DNA from: Nisaea sp.
GTDB taxonomy: Bacteria > Pseudomonadota > Alphaproteobacteria > Thalassobaculales > Thalassobaculaceae
Assembly (NCBI RefSeq): GCF_017640745.1
Contig: NZ_JAEPQA010000001.1
Span: 82,852 to 146,851 of the forward strand
Reading direction: 5' to 3'
Length of the DNA: 64,000 bases
Of this stretch, positions 41,401 through 49,915 are shown in pieces. Under the pieces are notes generated by a model. That model was not told the origin of the DNA, ran no database searches, and saw nothing but the letters and a program-made list of their open reading frames with translations. Numbering within the stretch: position 1 is the stretch's first letter; each line of letters starts with the position of its first letter. The translations under genes were made by a program, and so were the position numbers.

Positions 41401-42387
41401 TTACTGAGTGGCCTGGATTGCCGCGACGAGCGGCTTCAGTTCCTCGTTGCTGGCGAGGAATTTCTCGTAGACCGGCTTCATGGCGTCCTGGAAGGCCTGC
41501 TTGTCGGCGACATCGTTGAACTTCACGCCGGCCTTCATGACCATCGCACGGCTCGCTTCGGCGCGTTCCGCCCAGAGCTTGCGCTGCAGGTCCGCGGATT
41601 CACGTGCCGCGGCCTTGACTGCCGCCTTGTCGGCATCCGAGAGCGCGCCATAGACATCCGCATTGATACAGACGCATTCCGGGATGATCAGGTGCTGGGA
41701 GTCCGAATAGTAGCCCGCGACCTCGAAATGACCGGTCGATTCATAGGACGGCCAGTTGTTCTCGGCACCGTCGACCACGCCGGTCTTCAGCGACTGATAG
41801 ACTTCGGAGAAGGCCATCGGCGACGGGTTGCCGCCGAGCGCGGAAATCATCCCGGAATAAAGGTCGTTGTTCATCACGCGGACCTTCATGCCTTTCACAT
41901 CATCCGGGTTCATGATCGGGCGCTTGGAATTGTAGAAGGAGCGCGCACCGGCATCATACCAGGCCAGCGCGATCATGCCCTTCTTCGCCATTCCGGCGCT
42001 GATCTGGTCCCCCGGCGCCCCATCGAGGGCCCGGTGCATATGGCCTTCATCCTTGAAGATGAAGGGCAGGGAGACGACGTTGGCCTCGGGAGCGATCGGA
42101 CCGATCGGACCCAGGTTGAAGTTGCCGATCTCGACCGCGCCGATGCGGAGCTGCTCGATGGCGTCCGGCTGGTTTCCGAGAACCCCGGAATGGAACATCT
42201 TGAGCGTGTAGCGCCCATCGGTCTTCGCGGCGAGAAGCTCGGCGAACTTGTCCATGGCGACCGTGTTCGGATAGCCCGGCTTGTGAATGTTCCAGCCTTT
42301 CCATTCGGCCGCATCGACGGCGCCGGAGAGACTGACGGCCAGGGTCACGGCAACAGCCGCGGAACCGATATTCCGAATAAGTGACAT
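41401..42387 (-). CDS. dctP: TRAP transporter substrate-binding protein (DctP)
   Basis: DctP is a periplasmic solute receptor of 328 residues that delivers an organic acid to DctQM. A Sec signal peptide is clear: MSLIRNIGSAAVAVTLAVSL with cleavage after VDAA. Mature motifs include the LGPIGPIAPEANVVSLPFIFKDEGH region, MKVRVMNNDLYSGMISALG (containing the Arg that usually pairs with the substrate carboxylate) and FSEVYQSLKTGVVDGAENN, the TRAP signature. The ATG at 42387 has GGAGG eight bases upstream; the longer frame to 42483 has no support. The uronate genes kdgD and udh lie upstream on the same strand, so a uronate or aldarate is the likely ligand. Confidence 0.94.
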   Translation of the reverse strand: MSLIRNIGSAAVAVTLAVSLSGAVDAAEWKGWNIHKPGYPNTVAMDKFAELLAAKTDGRYTLKMFHSGVLGNQPDAIEQLRIGAVEIGNFNLGPIGPIAPEANVVSLPFIFKDEGHMHRALDGAPGDQISAGMAKKGMIALAWYDAGARSFYNSKRPIMNPDDVKGMKVRVMNNDLYSGMISALGGNPSPMAFSEVYQSLKTGVVDGAENNWPSYESTGHFEVAGYYSDSQHLIIPECVCINADVYGALSDADKAAVKAAARESADLQRKLWAERAEASRAMVMKAGVKFNDVADKQAFQDAMKPVYEKFLASNEELKPLVAAIQATQ

Positions 42388-42508
42388 TTGGTTTTCCTCC
42401 CTTTTGGTCCGGCTCAGAGGCCGGAGCAGGGGCACCTTTTGTTGATTTATCTGATTGGGTGCCCGGTTCCGGGGAAACGGCACACACGGCGCCGCTCCTC
42501 GTTGAAAA

Positions 42509-42538
42509 GAAGTATGCCCTGTTTCCGAAATTGGTCAA
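42509..42538 (-). promoter_or_regulatory. Candidate promoter of dctPQM
   Basis: On the minus strand TTGACC (42538-42533) is followed after 18 bases by TACTTC (42514-42509). The 180-base gap between kdgD and dctP also holds GGGCACC (42432-42438 region) and GGTGCCC as an inverted pair and a CCGGC/GCCGG hairpin near the ribosome site. The dctPQM genes may thus be expressed separately from udh-kdgD. Confidence 0.35.
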
Positions 42539-42567
42539 TCTATTGGGCAATACATCTTACTTATTTC

Positions 42568-43488
42568 TTATGCCGCTTTCCGCATGCCCTTGATCACGTT
42601 CAGAAGCTCGGCGACATCGCTGTCCCGCGCCGTGCTCAGCGGCGGACGGACCGGCCCCGGATCGCGGCCGACCGCGCGAAGGCCACCCTTGATCAGGCTC
42701 ACCGCATATCCCGGCACCCGGTCGCGGATTTCCGCGAACGGATAGAAGAACTCCCTCAGAATTCGGTCGGTCGTGACACGGTCGCCGGCCCGCAGGGCGC
42801 GATAGAAGTCCAGCGCCAGTTCCGGCACAAAATTGAACACCGCCGAGGAATAGGTGCTGAAACCGATCCCGTCATAGGCGGAGGCAAACAGTTCGTGCGT
42901 CGGCATGCCGCCGACATAGACCAGGCGATCCGCCAGCTCCGCACGGATCCGGGTGATCAGGTCGATCTCGCCGATGCCGTCCTTGAAGCCGATGAGGTTC
43001 GGGCAGACCTCGGCAAGGCGCGCAATGGTCCCGGCAGAGAGCCGGCAGGTCCCACGATTGTAGACCACCACGCCGATGGAGACCGCGTCGCAGACCGCTT
43101 TCACATGGGCGAACTGTCCCTCCTGCGTGCCGGCCATCAGATAGCTCGGCAAGAGGAGCAAACCGTCCGCGCCGGCCGCCTCGGCCGCGCGAGCATCGGC
43201 GATCGCCCGGACCGTATTCACGCCGCAGCCGGCGACGACCGGGCAGCGGCCATCCGCCGCCTCGACCGCCGCTCGGACGATTGACGGATATTCCTCCTGC
43301 CCGATGGAGAAATACTCCCCGGTCCCCCCGGCCGCGAACAGGGTTGCGGCATCGAAGGAGGAGAGCCAGTCGACATGCTCCTGATAGGGGGCAGGGGCGA
43401 ACTTCAGCTCCGCGTCGAAATGCGTTACGGGGAACGACAGCAGACCGCTTCCCATCTTTGTTTTCAGATCCGGGGGAGAGAGAGGCAC
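42568..43488 (-). CDS. kdgD: 5-dehydro-4-deoxyglucarate dehydratase
   Basis: KdgD is a cytosolic class I aldolase-fold enzyme that dehydrates and decarboxylates 5-keto-4-deoxy-D-glucarate to 2-oxoglutarate semialdehyde. The 306-residue protein has the DapA-type barrel with GGTGEYFSIGQEEYPSIV near residue 54, the catalytic tyrosine Y143 in VVVYNRGTC, and the Schiff-base lysine K169 in LIGFKDGIGEID. The GGTGEYFS and YNRGT variants separate it from true dihydrodipicolinate synthases. It follows udh by about 30 bases in the same direction, and both belong to the oxidative uronate pathway. dctP lies 180 bases downstream. Confidence 0.94.
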   Translation of the reverse strand: MPLSPPDLKTKMGSGLLSFPVTHFDAELKFAPAPYQEHVDWLSSFDAATLFAAGGTGEYFSIGQEEYPSIVRAAVEAADGRCPVVAGCGVNTVRAIADARAAEAAGADGLLLLPSYLMAGTQEGQFAHVKAVCDAVSIGVVVYNRGTCRLSAGTIARLAEVCPNLIGFKDGIGEIDLITRIRAELADRLVYVGGMPTHELFASAYDGIGFSTYSSAVFNFVPELALDFYRALRAGDRVTTDRILREFFYPFAEIRDRVPGYAVSLIKGGLRAVGRDPGPVRPPLSTARDSDVAELLNVIKGMRKAA

Positions 43489-43518
43489 TGTGCGGCTCCT
43501 TGAGTCAGGCGAGGGGGC

Positions 43519-44343
43519 TCAGGCGAGAGGTTTCTGACGGGTCACCCGTTTCGGGTCGCCCTCATATCCGGTGCTGGCGAAGGGGCCGCCCTGGACCGCA
43601 AGCGCGACCTCGTTTCCGGGCTCGGGCGGGCCGGCATCGACCTCGGCGGCCCAGACATCGGATGAATCCTGGGGCTCATAGCCGAGCCGCCTTGCGGTCT
43701 TGTTGTCCCAGAGCGTGCGGGAATTGTCGGAAACGCCCCAGACGATCTCGTGGTGCAGTTCCGGCGTCTCGAGGCCGACGCGGCAGAGCCGCGTGAGATC
43801 ACCGATGCTCACCCAGGAGGCAAGAGTGCGCGGAGTGTTCGGCTTCTCGAAACACCAGCCGATCCGGATCGAGAGAATGCCGAGGCCGTAATTGTCGGCG
43901 AAATACTGCGACAACCCTTCTCCGAACACCTTGCTGAGACCGTAGCGGCAGTCGGGACGAGGGCGCTCCGACCCATCGAGGCGTTGGGTGCGCGGATAGA
44001 ACCCGATCGCATGGTTTGAGCTGGCGAACACGATCCGTTTCACGCCGGCCTCGTAGGCCGCCTCGTAGAGCCGGTAGGTACCGTCGATATTGACCCTCAG
44101 GATATCGTCCCACTCGTGCTCGACCGAGAGACCGCCGAGATGGATGATGCCGTCGACGCCGGCAACCAGACGCTTCAGGTCCGCGGGATCGGTGATGTCC
44201 CCGATCGCGATTTCCTCGCCGTCAGCCGCCGGGCCGAGGTCGGCAATGTCGCTCACACGCAGGACCGGATAGACATTTGCGAGTGATTGGCGCATCCGGC
44301 GGCCGATCCCGCCCGCCGCCCCGGTCAGCAGAACACGTCTCAT
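43519..44343 (-). CDS. udh: Uronate dehydrogenase (NAD-dependent)
   Basis: This is an extended short-chain dehydrogenase of 274 residues that oxidises D-galacturonate or D-glucuronate to the aldarolactone with NAD+. The cofactor motif is TGAAGGIGR (G8, G11, G14). The catalytic set is S109 in FASSNHAIGFYPR and Y134-x-x-x-K138 (YGLSK). SSNHAIGFYPR and the IRIGWCFEKP segment near residue 160 are typical of characterised uronate dehydrogenases. It is the first gene of the minus-strand unit udh-kdgD, with dctPQM following. An AGTCATA box lies 47 bases upstream (44390-44396), matching one before the FadR-type regulator. Confidence 0.92.
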   Translation of the reverse strand: MRRVLLTGAAGGIGRRMRQSLANVYPVLRVSDIADLGPAADGEEIAIGDITDPADLKRLVAGVDGIIHLGGLSVEHEWDDILRVNIDGTYRLYEAAYEAGVKRIVFASSNHAIGFYPRTQRLDGSERPRPDCRYGLSKVFGEGLSQYFADNYGLGILSIRIGWCFEKPNTPRTLASWVSIGDLTRLCRVGLETPELHHEIVWGVSDNSRTLWDNKTARRLGYEPQDSSDVWAAEVDAGPPEPGNEVALAVQGGPFASTGYEGDPKRVTRQKPLA

Positions 44344-44635
44344 CAGAACTCACATTGATATGATTAATTTATATATTAAGCTTACGTAATATGACTTATC
44401 TGTCCAGAGCTATATTGTCAGCCCTTTACGGCTACCGCCCGGCAGAGCAGGCGCCGCCCGAGTCCGGGCGGATTCGCCATTTCCTCGGCGGTAGTGCCAC
44501 GCGGGGCCTGGCATTGATCTCTTGCAATCAACGACTTGTGAGCTGGTTTTGACCTATCTTGCGAGCTTTCTAGCCCTGTGCCACAACTTCACGAACCGGC
44601 AGGAATCACAAAGCTTGGCATTGGACGCGCGCAAC
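44344..44635. other. AT-rich divergent region between udh and the transglycosylase gene
   Basis: No gene is supported here. The AT-rich part next to udh holds the palindrome TTACGTAA (44383-44390 region), ATATTA/TAATAT repeats and, overlapping, an AGTCATA box read on the minus strand (44396-44390). Together these are a candidate operator/promoter zone for udh. The other half, before the transglycosylase gene, shows nothing I can assign. Confidence 0.4.
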
Positions 44636-45610
44636 ATGATGAGACGATCAATACTGGCAGCAGGACTTCTCGCAGCCATTTCCTTCGGTCCGGCCTCCGC
44701 CTCCGAGCAGCCGTTCGAGGCATGGGTCGCCGACCTTAAAGCCGAAGCTGCGTCACAGGGGATCAAGCGCGATATCCTGGATCAGGCTTTTGCCGGAGTT
44801 GCTCCGATCCCGCGGGTGATCGAACTGGACCGAAAGCAGCCGGAATTCACGCTCACCTTCGAACAGTATCTCACCCGCGTCGTCCCGGACGCCCGGATCC
44901 AGAAGGGCCGCCAGTTGCTGGCGGAGAACAGGGCGCTGCTGGACGAGGTCTCGGCGAAATACGGCGTTCAGCCGCGCTTCATCGTCGCCCTCTGGGGGGT
45001 GGAGACGGATTTCGGCCGCATCACGGGAGGTTTCCCGGTGGTCGCCTCTCTCGCTACGCTCGCCTATGACGGTCGCCGTAGCGCGTTTTTCCGCAAAGAG
45101 CTGCTGCTCGCCCTGAAGATCCTGGACGAGGGGCATATCGCTCCCGGCGACATGAAAGGCTCCTGGGCCGGCGCGATGGGGCAGAGCCAGTTCATGCCAT
45201 CCAGCTTCACCAATTTCGCCGTCGACCATAACGGCGACGGACACAAGGACATCTGGGGCACCAAGGAAGACGTTTTCGCCTCGATCGCCAACTACCTGTC
45301 CCGTTCCGGCTGGAACAACGACATCAACTGGGGCCGTGCGGTGACGCTTCCGGCCGGCTTCGACAAGTCGCTGATCGATGCGAAGGTCATCAAGACCATG
45401 CGCGAGTGGGAAGCGCTCGGCGTGACCAGGCGGGACGGCGGCGCATTGCCGGAACGCAACCTCACCAGTCATCTCGTGGTTCCGGGGGACGGAGAGCTGG
45501 CGCCGGCCTACCTTGCCTATGCGAACTATGACGTGATCCTGAAATGGAACCGGTCGAGCTATTTCGCGACCGCTGTCGGCACGCTGGCCGATGCGATCGG
45601 TCGCCCGTAG
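44636..45610 (+). CDS. Lytic murein transglycosylase (MltB-like)
   Basis: This periplasmic enzyme of 324 residues cleaves peptidoglycan between MurNAc and GlcNAc with formation of an anhydro sugar. A signal peptide MMRRSILAAGLLAAISFG ends near ASASE; no lipobox is present, so it differs from lipoprotein MltB of E. coli. The catalytic glutamate is E123 in FIVALWGVETDFGR. Other family parts are QLLAENRALLDEVSAKYGV, SWAGAMGQSQFMPSSF (the MGxxQFMPSS motif) and DHNGDGHKDIW. The start is the first ATG of a pair at 44636/44639; a frame back to 44522 lacks support. It precedes rlpA on the same strand. Confidence 0.93.
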   Translation: MMRRSILAAGLLAAISFGPASASEQPFEAWVADLKAEAASQGIKRDILDQAFAGVAPIPRVIELDRKQPEFTLTFEQYLTRVVPDARIQKGRQLLAENRALLDEVSAKYGVQPRFIVALWGVETDFGRITGGFPVVASLATLAYDGRRSAFFRKELLLALKILDEGHIAPGDMKGSWAGAMGQSQFMPSSFTNFAVDHNGDGHKDIWGTKEDVFASIANYLSRSGWNNDINWGRAVTLPAGFDKSLIDAKVIKTMREWEALGVTRRDGGALPERNLTSHLVVPGDGELAPAYLAYANYDVILKWNRSSYFATAVGTLADAIGRP

Positions 45611-45716
45611 TCGGCGATCCAGTTATCGATCCCGACGGCCACAAAATATGGTAGTGTTGAGCTCACGCAGAGGCAGCGGTAGTTTTGCGGAAACTGGACG
45701 AATCAAAGGGACACTT

Positions 45717-46718
45717 ATGAAACCTCTCGCCACGCTTTCATTGGTGACGCTTGCCGTTCTGCTTTCCGCCTGCGCGGAAACCGAGTTCGTCGTCCACACG
45801 GCCAAACAGATCAACAACGCGACCTCCGACGGACGTCCGCTCGGAACCTACAAGATTGGCTCGCCATACCAGATCAACAACGTCTGGTATTATCCGCAGG
45901 TCGACTACGGTTACGAGGAAACCGGCATCGCCTCCTGGTACGGCCCGAACTTCCATAACAAGAAGACGGCCAATGGCGAGATCTTCGATCAGAACGATGT
46001 CTCGGCCGCGCACCGGACCCTGCCGCTCCCGAGCGTAGTGCGGGTGACCAATCTCGAGAACGGCCGCGCGCTTGTGGTCCGGGTCAACGACCGCGGGCCG
46101 TTTGCGCATGGGCGTATCATCGACATGTCTCGGAGAGCTGCCCAGTTGCTCGGTTTCGAACGGCAGGGAACCGCCAAGGTGCGGGTCGAGATCCTGCCGG
46201 AAGAGAGCAGGATCATGGCCGAGGCCTATAGCAACGGCCGGCCGGTCCGACTGGCGAGCCTTAATATACCGCCGGCGAAGGTCCCGGTGCCGGCGCCGAC
46301 AGCCGCCCCGAGCGTTCCGGTTTCCAAGGGATCCGTGTCCTCCATCCCGGGTGCGGTGACTTTGACGCCGCCTCCGGCCCCGGTCAGCCCCGCCGCAGTG
46401 TCGGCCAGTCCGGCCGCGCAAGGCAGTGCGGTCGACCTGCCGGTACACTCCGAGGACAGTCCTGCCGTGATCCAGACGGTGCCGGAAAAGACCGAGATCT
46501 TCGTTCAGGCGGGTGCGTTCACCAACGCGACCAACGCGGACAAGCTTACCCAGATGCTCGCCTCAGTCGGGCCGGTCATGATTTCTCCGCGCGAGGTGAA
46601 GGGGAAGTACTTCTACCGCGTCCGTCTCGGCCCGCTCGATACCGTCGAGGAAGCGGACAGAATTCTCGAGGCGGTGATCGACCGCGGTTATCCGGCCGCC
46701 CGCGTGATCGTCGAGTGA
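45717..46718 (+). CDS. rlpA: RlpA family septal lytic transglycosylase lipoprotein with SPOR domain
   Basis: RlpA is an outer-membrane lipoprotein that cleaves denuded glycan strands at the septum. The protein has 333 residues. The signal peptide ends in the lipobox L-L-S-A-C19. The double-psi beta-barrel is clear: GIASWYGPNFHNKKTANGE, then VRVTNLENGRALVVRVNDRG and RIIDMSRRAAQLLGF. A proline/alanine-rich linker of about 80 residues leads to a C-terminal SPOR domain (EIFVQAGAFTNATNADKLTQ to the end) that binds septal peptidoglycan. The ATG at 45717 has AAAGGG six bases upstream. It sits between the MltB-like gene and dacA, forming a cell-wall cluster. Confidence 0.95.
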   Translation: MKPLATLSLVTLAVLLSACAETEFVVHTAKQINNATSDGRPLGTYKIGSPYQINNVWYYPQVDYGYEETGIASWYGPNFHNKKTANGEIFDQNDVSAAHRTLPLPSVVRVTNLENGRALVVRVNDRGPFAHGRIIDMSRRAAQLLGFERQGTAKVRVEILPEESRIMAEAYSNGRPVRLASLNIPPAKVPVPAPTAAPSVPVSKGSVSSIPGAVTLTPPPAPVSPAAVSASPAAQGSAVDLPVHSEDSPAVIQTVPEKTEIFVQAGAFTNATNADKLTQMLASVGPVMISPREVKGKYFYRVRLGPLDTVEEADRILEAVIDRGYPAARVIVE

Positions 46719-46870
46719 GCCGGCGCGGCGGCAAGGAGTGCGGATATCCGGGCCGGTATGTCTCATTTAGATCAAATTTGCCCGTTACCTTTCCCAACGG
46801 GCAGGGCTATAGAAACCGCAGGTTTCACGGGTAGCCACCTTTCGGACCAGTGACGGGTAGGGAATTCATC

Positions 46871-48037
46871 ATGACTTTCGCCAGCAATCTGAACGCAGCG
46901 ATCAGACGCGCAGCCCGGGTGTTGCCGGCCGCTCTCCTGTTGCTGACGGTACAGATTTCGGCTTCCGAAGCCCTCGATACGAGTGCGCGCGAGGCGTTCC
47001 TCATCGATTTTGATACCGGCGCGGTGCTGTTCGAAAAGGATTCGGAAAAGCCTATGCCGCCGGCGTCCATGACCAAGATCATGACGGCGTTCATGGCTTT
47101 CGAGCGCCTGAAGGACGGACGCCTTTCGATGGACGACACCATCGCGATCAGCGAGAAAGCCTGGCGCAAGGGTGGCTCCAAAATGTTCGTGAAGGTGAAC
47201 ACGCGGGTGCCCATAAGCGATATTCTGAGGGGGATCATCGTACAGAGCGGAAACGATGCCTCGATTGCCTTGGCCGAGGCGCTCGCGGGGACGGAAGAGG
47301 CATTTGCCGAGGAAATGACCCGGCGCGGCCGGGAGATTGGCCTGACCAACAGCACTTTCAAGAACGCGACCGGCTGGCCGGACCCCGAACACCGCTCCAC
47401 CGCGCGCGATCTTGCGTTTCTGGCGATGGAGATCATCCGAAGATTCCCCGAATACTATCCGATCTATTCCGAGACCACTTTTACCTACAACAACATCAAG
47501 CAGGGGAATCGGAACCCGCTGCTCTACAAGAACATGGGGGCCGACGGCCTTAAGACCGGCCACACCGAAGCGGCGGGATACGGCCTGACGGCCTCCGCCA
47601 TCCGTAACGGCCGGCGGCTGGTGCTCGTGGTCAACGGGCTCGAGAGCGTCAAGGACCGGTCGCGGGAGTCGGAAGCGCTGCTGGACTGGGGTTTCCGCGA
47701 GTTCGAGAATTATCAGCTTTTCACCGCCGGACAGACCGTTGCGGATGCCGATGTCTGGCTTGGCAACGCGAAGACCGTGGCCCTCACGACCGATCGCAAT
47801 GTCCTGCTGACAATCCCGCGGACCTCGCGGCCGAAAATGAAAGTCAGCGTTGTCTATGAAGGCCCGATCCCGGCGCCGATCACCGCGGGCACACAGCTTG
47901 CCACCCTCAGAGTGACGGCGCCCGAGATGGAAGACGTCAACATACCGCTTTTTGCGGCGGCGGATGTCGAACAGCTCGGCGTTTTTGGCAAGGTCGGAGC
48001 GGCGGTCCAGTATCTCGTCTGGGGCAGCGGTGGCTGA
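46871..48037 (+). CDS. dacA: D-alanyl-D-alanine carboxypeptidase (PBP5/6-type)
   Basis: This is a penicillin-binding protein of 388 residues that trims the terminal D-Ala from peptidoglycan stem peptides. A signal peptide spans about residues 1-34. The three catalytic motifs are S66-x-x-K69 (ASMTKIM), S126-G-N128 (VQSGNDAS) and K228-T-G230 (LKTGHTEAAG). A beta-rich C-terminal PBP5 domain follows from about residue 275; the very C-terminus (VGAAVQYLVWGSGG) is amphipathic and may anchor it to the membrane. I take the ATG at 46871 rather than an upstream GTG at 46850. tmk begins inside its last codons, so it leads the dacA-tmk-holB transcript. Confidence 0.95.
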   Translation: MTFASNLNAAIRRAARVLPAALLLLTVQISASEALDTSAREAFLIDFDTGAVLFEKDSEKPMPPASMTKIMTAFMAFERLKDGRLSMDDTIAISEKAWRKGGSKMFVKVNTRVPISDILRGIIVQSGNDASIALAEALAGTEEAFAEEMTRRGREIGLTNSTFKNATGWPDPEHRSTARDLAFLAMEIIRRFPEYYPIYSETTFTYNNIKQGNRNPLLYKNMGADGLKTGHTEAAGYGLTASAIRNGRRLVLVVNGLESVKDRSRESEALLDWGFREFENYQLFTAGQTVADADVWLGNAKTVALTTDRNVLLTIPRTSRPKMKVSVVYEGPIPAPITAGTQLATLRVTAPEMEDVNIPLFAAADVEQLGVFGKVGAAVQYLVWGSGG

Positions 48038-48698
48038 CCAGCCGGGCCGCGCACGCGGACGTTTCATCACATTCGAAGGCGGAGAAGGGGCCGGCAAAAG
48101 CACCCAGATCCGCTTGCTTGCGGATGCCCTCGCAGCGTCCGGCCTAGAGGTCTGTCTGACCCGGGAGCCCGGCGGCTCGCCGGGTGCCGAACAGATCCGC
48201 GAACTGCTTGTCACAGGCGAGACGGGCCGCTGGGACGCCCTGACCGAACTTCTGCTGCTTTATGCGGCGCGCCGCGACCATGTGCAGCGCCTGATCGAAC
48301 CCGCTCTGACGCGCGGCTGTTGGGTGCTGTGTGACCGCTTCGCCGATTCCACCATGGCCTATCAGGGGTACGGACACGGTCTCGATCTCCAGAAGATCAG
48401 GGATCTGCACCGCATTGTGCTCGGCGAGCTGAAGCCGGACCTGACCCTGGTGCTCGACCTTGCCCCTGAAGTCGGTCTTGCGCGGACGCGGGCGGGCGGT
48501 GAGGCCGAGAGGCGCGGCGGAGAGGACCGTTTCGAGCGGATGGAACTCGCCTTTCACGAACGCATGCGCGACGGTTTCCGTGCGATCGCCGAGGCAGAGC
48601 CGGACCGCGTCGCCCTCATCGACGCCGCGCGCGACACCGACGCCGTGACAAATGACATCACGGCACTTGTCCGCACCCGCCTCGGGGCGGCGGTATGA
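48030..48698 (+). CDS. tmk: Thymidylate kinase
   Basis: Tmk is a cytosolic enzyme that phosphorylates dTMP to dTDP. The protein has 222 residues with a P-loop FEGGEGAGKSTQ near residue 15, the DR(F/Y) motif CDRFADSTMAYQGYG near 96, and a lid region RAGGEAERRGGEDRFE. I choose the GTG at 48030, which overlaps the dacA stop by eight bases; it places the P-loop at the usual distance from the N-terminus, whereas the longer frame to 47952 lies inside dacA. The holB start overlaps its stop by four bases, so the two are translationally coupled. Confidence 0.94.
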   Translation: MADQPGRARGRFITFEGGEGAGKSTQIRLLADALAASGLEVCLTREPGGSPGAEQIRELLVTGETGRWDALTELLLLYAARRDHVQRLIEPALTRGCWVLCDRFADSTMAYQGYGHGLDLQKIRDLHRIVLGELKPDLTLVLDLAPEVGLARTRAGGEAERRGGEDRFERMELAFHERMRDGFRAIAEAEPDRVALIDAARDTDAVTNDITALVRTRLGAAV

Positions 48699-49816
48699 GC
48701 GAGGAGCAAAGCATCCCCTTGCCCCGGGAAACCGAGGAGCTCGTCGGTCACGAGGCCGCTGAGCGCGCCATGGCCGAGGCGGTCGCGTCCGGCAAGATCC
48801 CGCATGCCTGGCTGATCACCGGTCCCTCCGGCATCGGCAAGGCGACGCTTGCCTACCGTTTCGCGCGCCACATCCTCTCGGGCGCCGGCGCGGCCGCGGA
48901 CGAGGGGCCCGGGCTGTTCGGCGACGCGCTTCCCGCCGTACCAGCGAGCCTCAATGTCCCGCGCGACAATCCTGTCTTCTCCCAGATCGCAGCGGGCAGT
49001 CATCCGGACATGCTGGTCGTCGAGCGCGGCTACGACGAAAAGCGGAAGAAGATGCGCGGCGAGATCGTGGTCGACGACGTCCGGCAGATCGGCAACTTCC
49101 TGCGTCTGACCCCGTCGCTCGGCGGCTGGCGGGTCGTCGTGCTGGATAGCGCCGACGAGATGAACCGCAATGCGGCCAACGCCGTCCTGAAACTGCTCGA
49201 GGAGCCGCCGCGCCAGGCCTTGCTGTTGCTGGTGAGCCACGCGCCGGGACGCCTGCTGCCGACAATCCGCTCGCGCTGCCGCGCCGTCCGCCTCGGACCG
49301 CTTTCCGACGCCCAGGTCGCGGAACTTCTGACGAAGCACCTTCCCGAACTCGACCCGGCGAGCGCCGAAACCCTGGTCGCTCTCTCGGAAGGGAGCATCG
49401 GCCGGGCTTTGTCTCTCGCTGCAGAAGGTGGCATCGACGCGCTCCGGGAACTGTTTCGCGCCCTTGAGAGCTATCCGCAGATCAAAGACCTTGCCGTGCT
49501 CGAACTGGCGGATAAATGGACCCGGGCAACGAAGGCCGAGGAAACGGATCCTTTCGAGACCGGCATCGCTCTGCTCGACTGGTGGCTCGGCCGGATCGCA
49601 CGGGATGCGGCGTCCGGCGACCGCCCGGTTGACCGCGTTCCGGGTATGGCTGCCGCCGCCGAGAAACTCGCGGCCGCCCTCGGGCCGGCAGGGATCGCGG
49701 AACGCCGCGCCGGCATCTCCGCCATGCTCGGCCGCGGCAGCCGGCTCAGCCTCGACAAGCGGCAGATGCTGATGGACGCCTTCCAGATGCTCGCCCCCGA
49801 TCACGCCGGATCCTGA
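48695..49816 (+). CDS. holB: DNA polymerase III subunit delta'
   Basis: HolB is a clamp-loader AAA+ subunit of the replicative polymerase, 373 residues. Visible motifs are LVGHEAAERAMAEAVASGKIPHAWLITGPSGIGKATLAYRFA-like segments, read here as PHAWLITGPSGIGK (P-loop) near residue 40, then VVLDSADEMNRNAANAVLKLLEEPP (Walker B and the box with NAANALLK) near 150, and LLLVSHAPGRLLPTIRSRCR (sensor 1 and SRC). The SRC motif is kept, as expected for delta'. It overlaps tmk by four bases (ATGA) and is followed after about 100 bases by metG. Confidence 0.94.
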   Translation: MSEEQSIPLPRETEELVGHEAAERAMAEAVASGKIPHAWLITGPSGIGKATLAYRFARHILSGAGAAADEGPGLFGDALPAVPASLNVPRDNPVFSQIAAGSHPDMLVVERGYDEKRKKMRGEIVVDDVRQIGNFLRLTPSLGGWRVVVLDSADEMNRNAANAVLKLLEEPPRQALLLLVSHAPGRLLPTIRSRCRAVRLGPLSDAQVAELLTKHLPELDPASAETLVALSEGSIGRALSLAAEGGIDALRELFRALESYPQIKDLAVLELADKWTRATKAEETDPFETGIALLDWWLGRIARDAASGDRPVDRVPGMAAAAEKLAAALGPAGIAERRAGISAMLGRGSRLSLDKRQMLMDAFQMLAPDHAGS

Positions 49817-49915
49817 CGTTTCGTCTTGAAACTGGAGGGTGCGGGGGGTACCTCAAGACACCCAATTCAATGTTTGCCCCGAAACGGGACAGCGACCGCC
49901 GATCGGACAGTTTCC

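Noticed and set aside
46780-46802. GCCCGTT/AACGGGC inverted repeat between rlpA and dacA, as a terminator
   Set aside because: No T run follows on either strand, and the loop is nine bases; not enough for a call.
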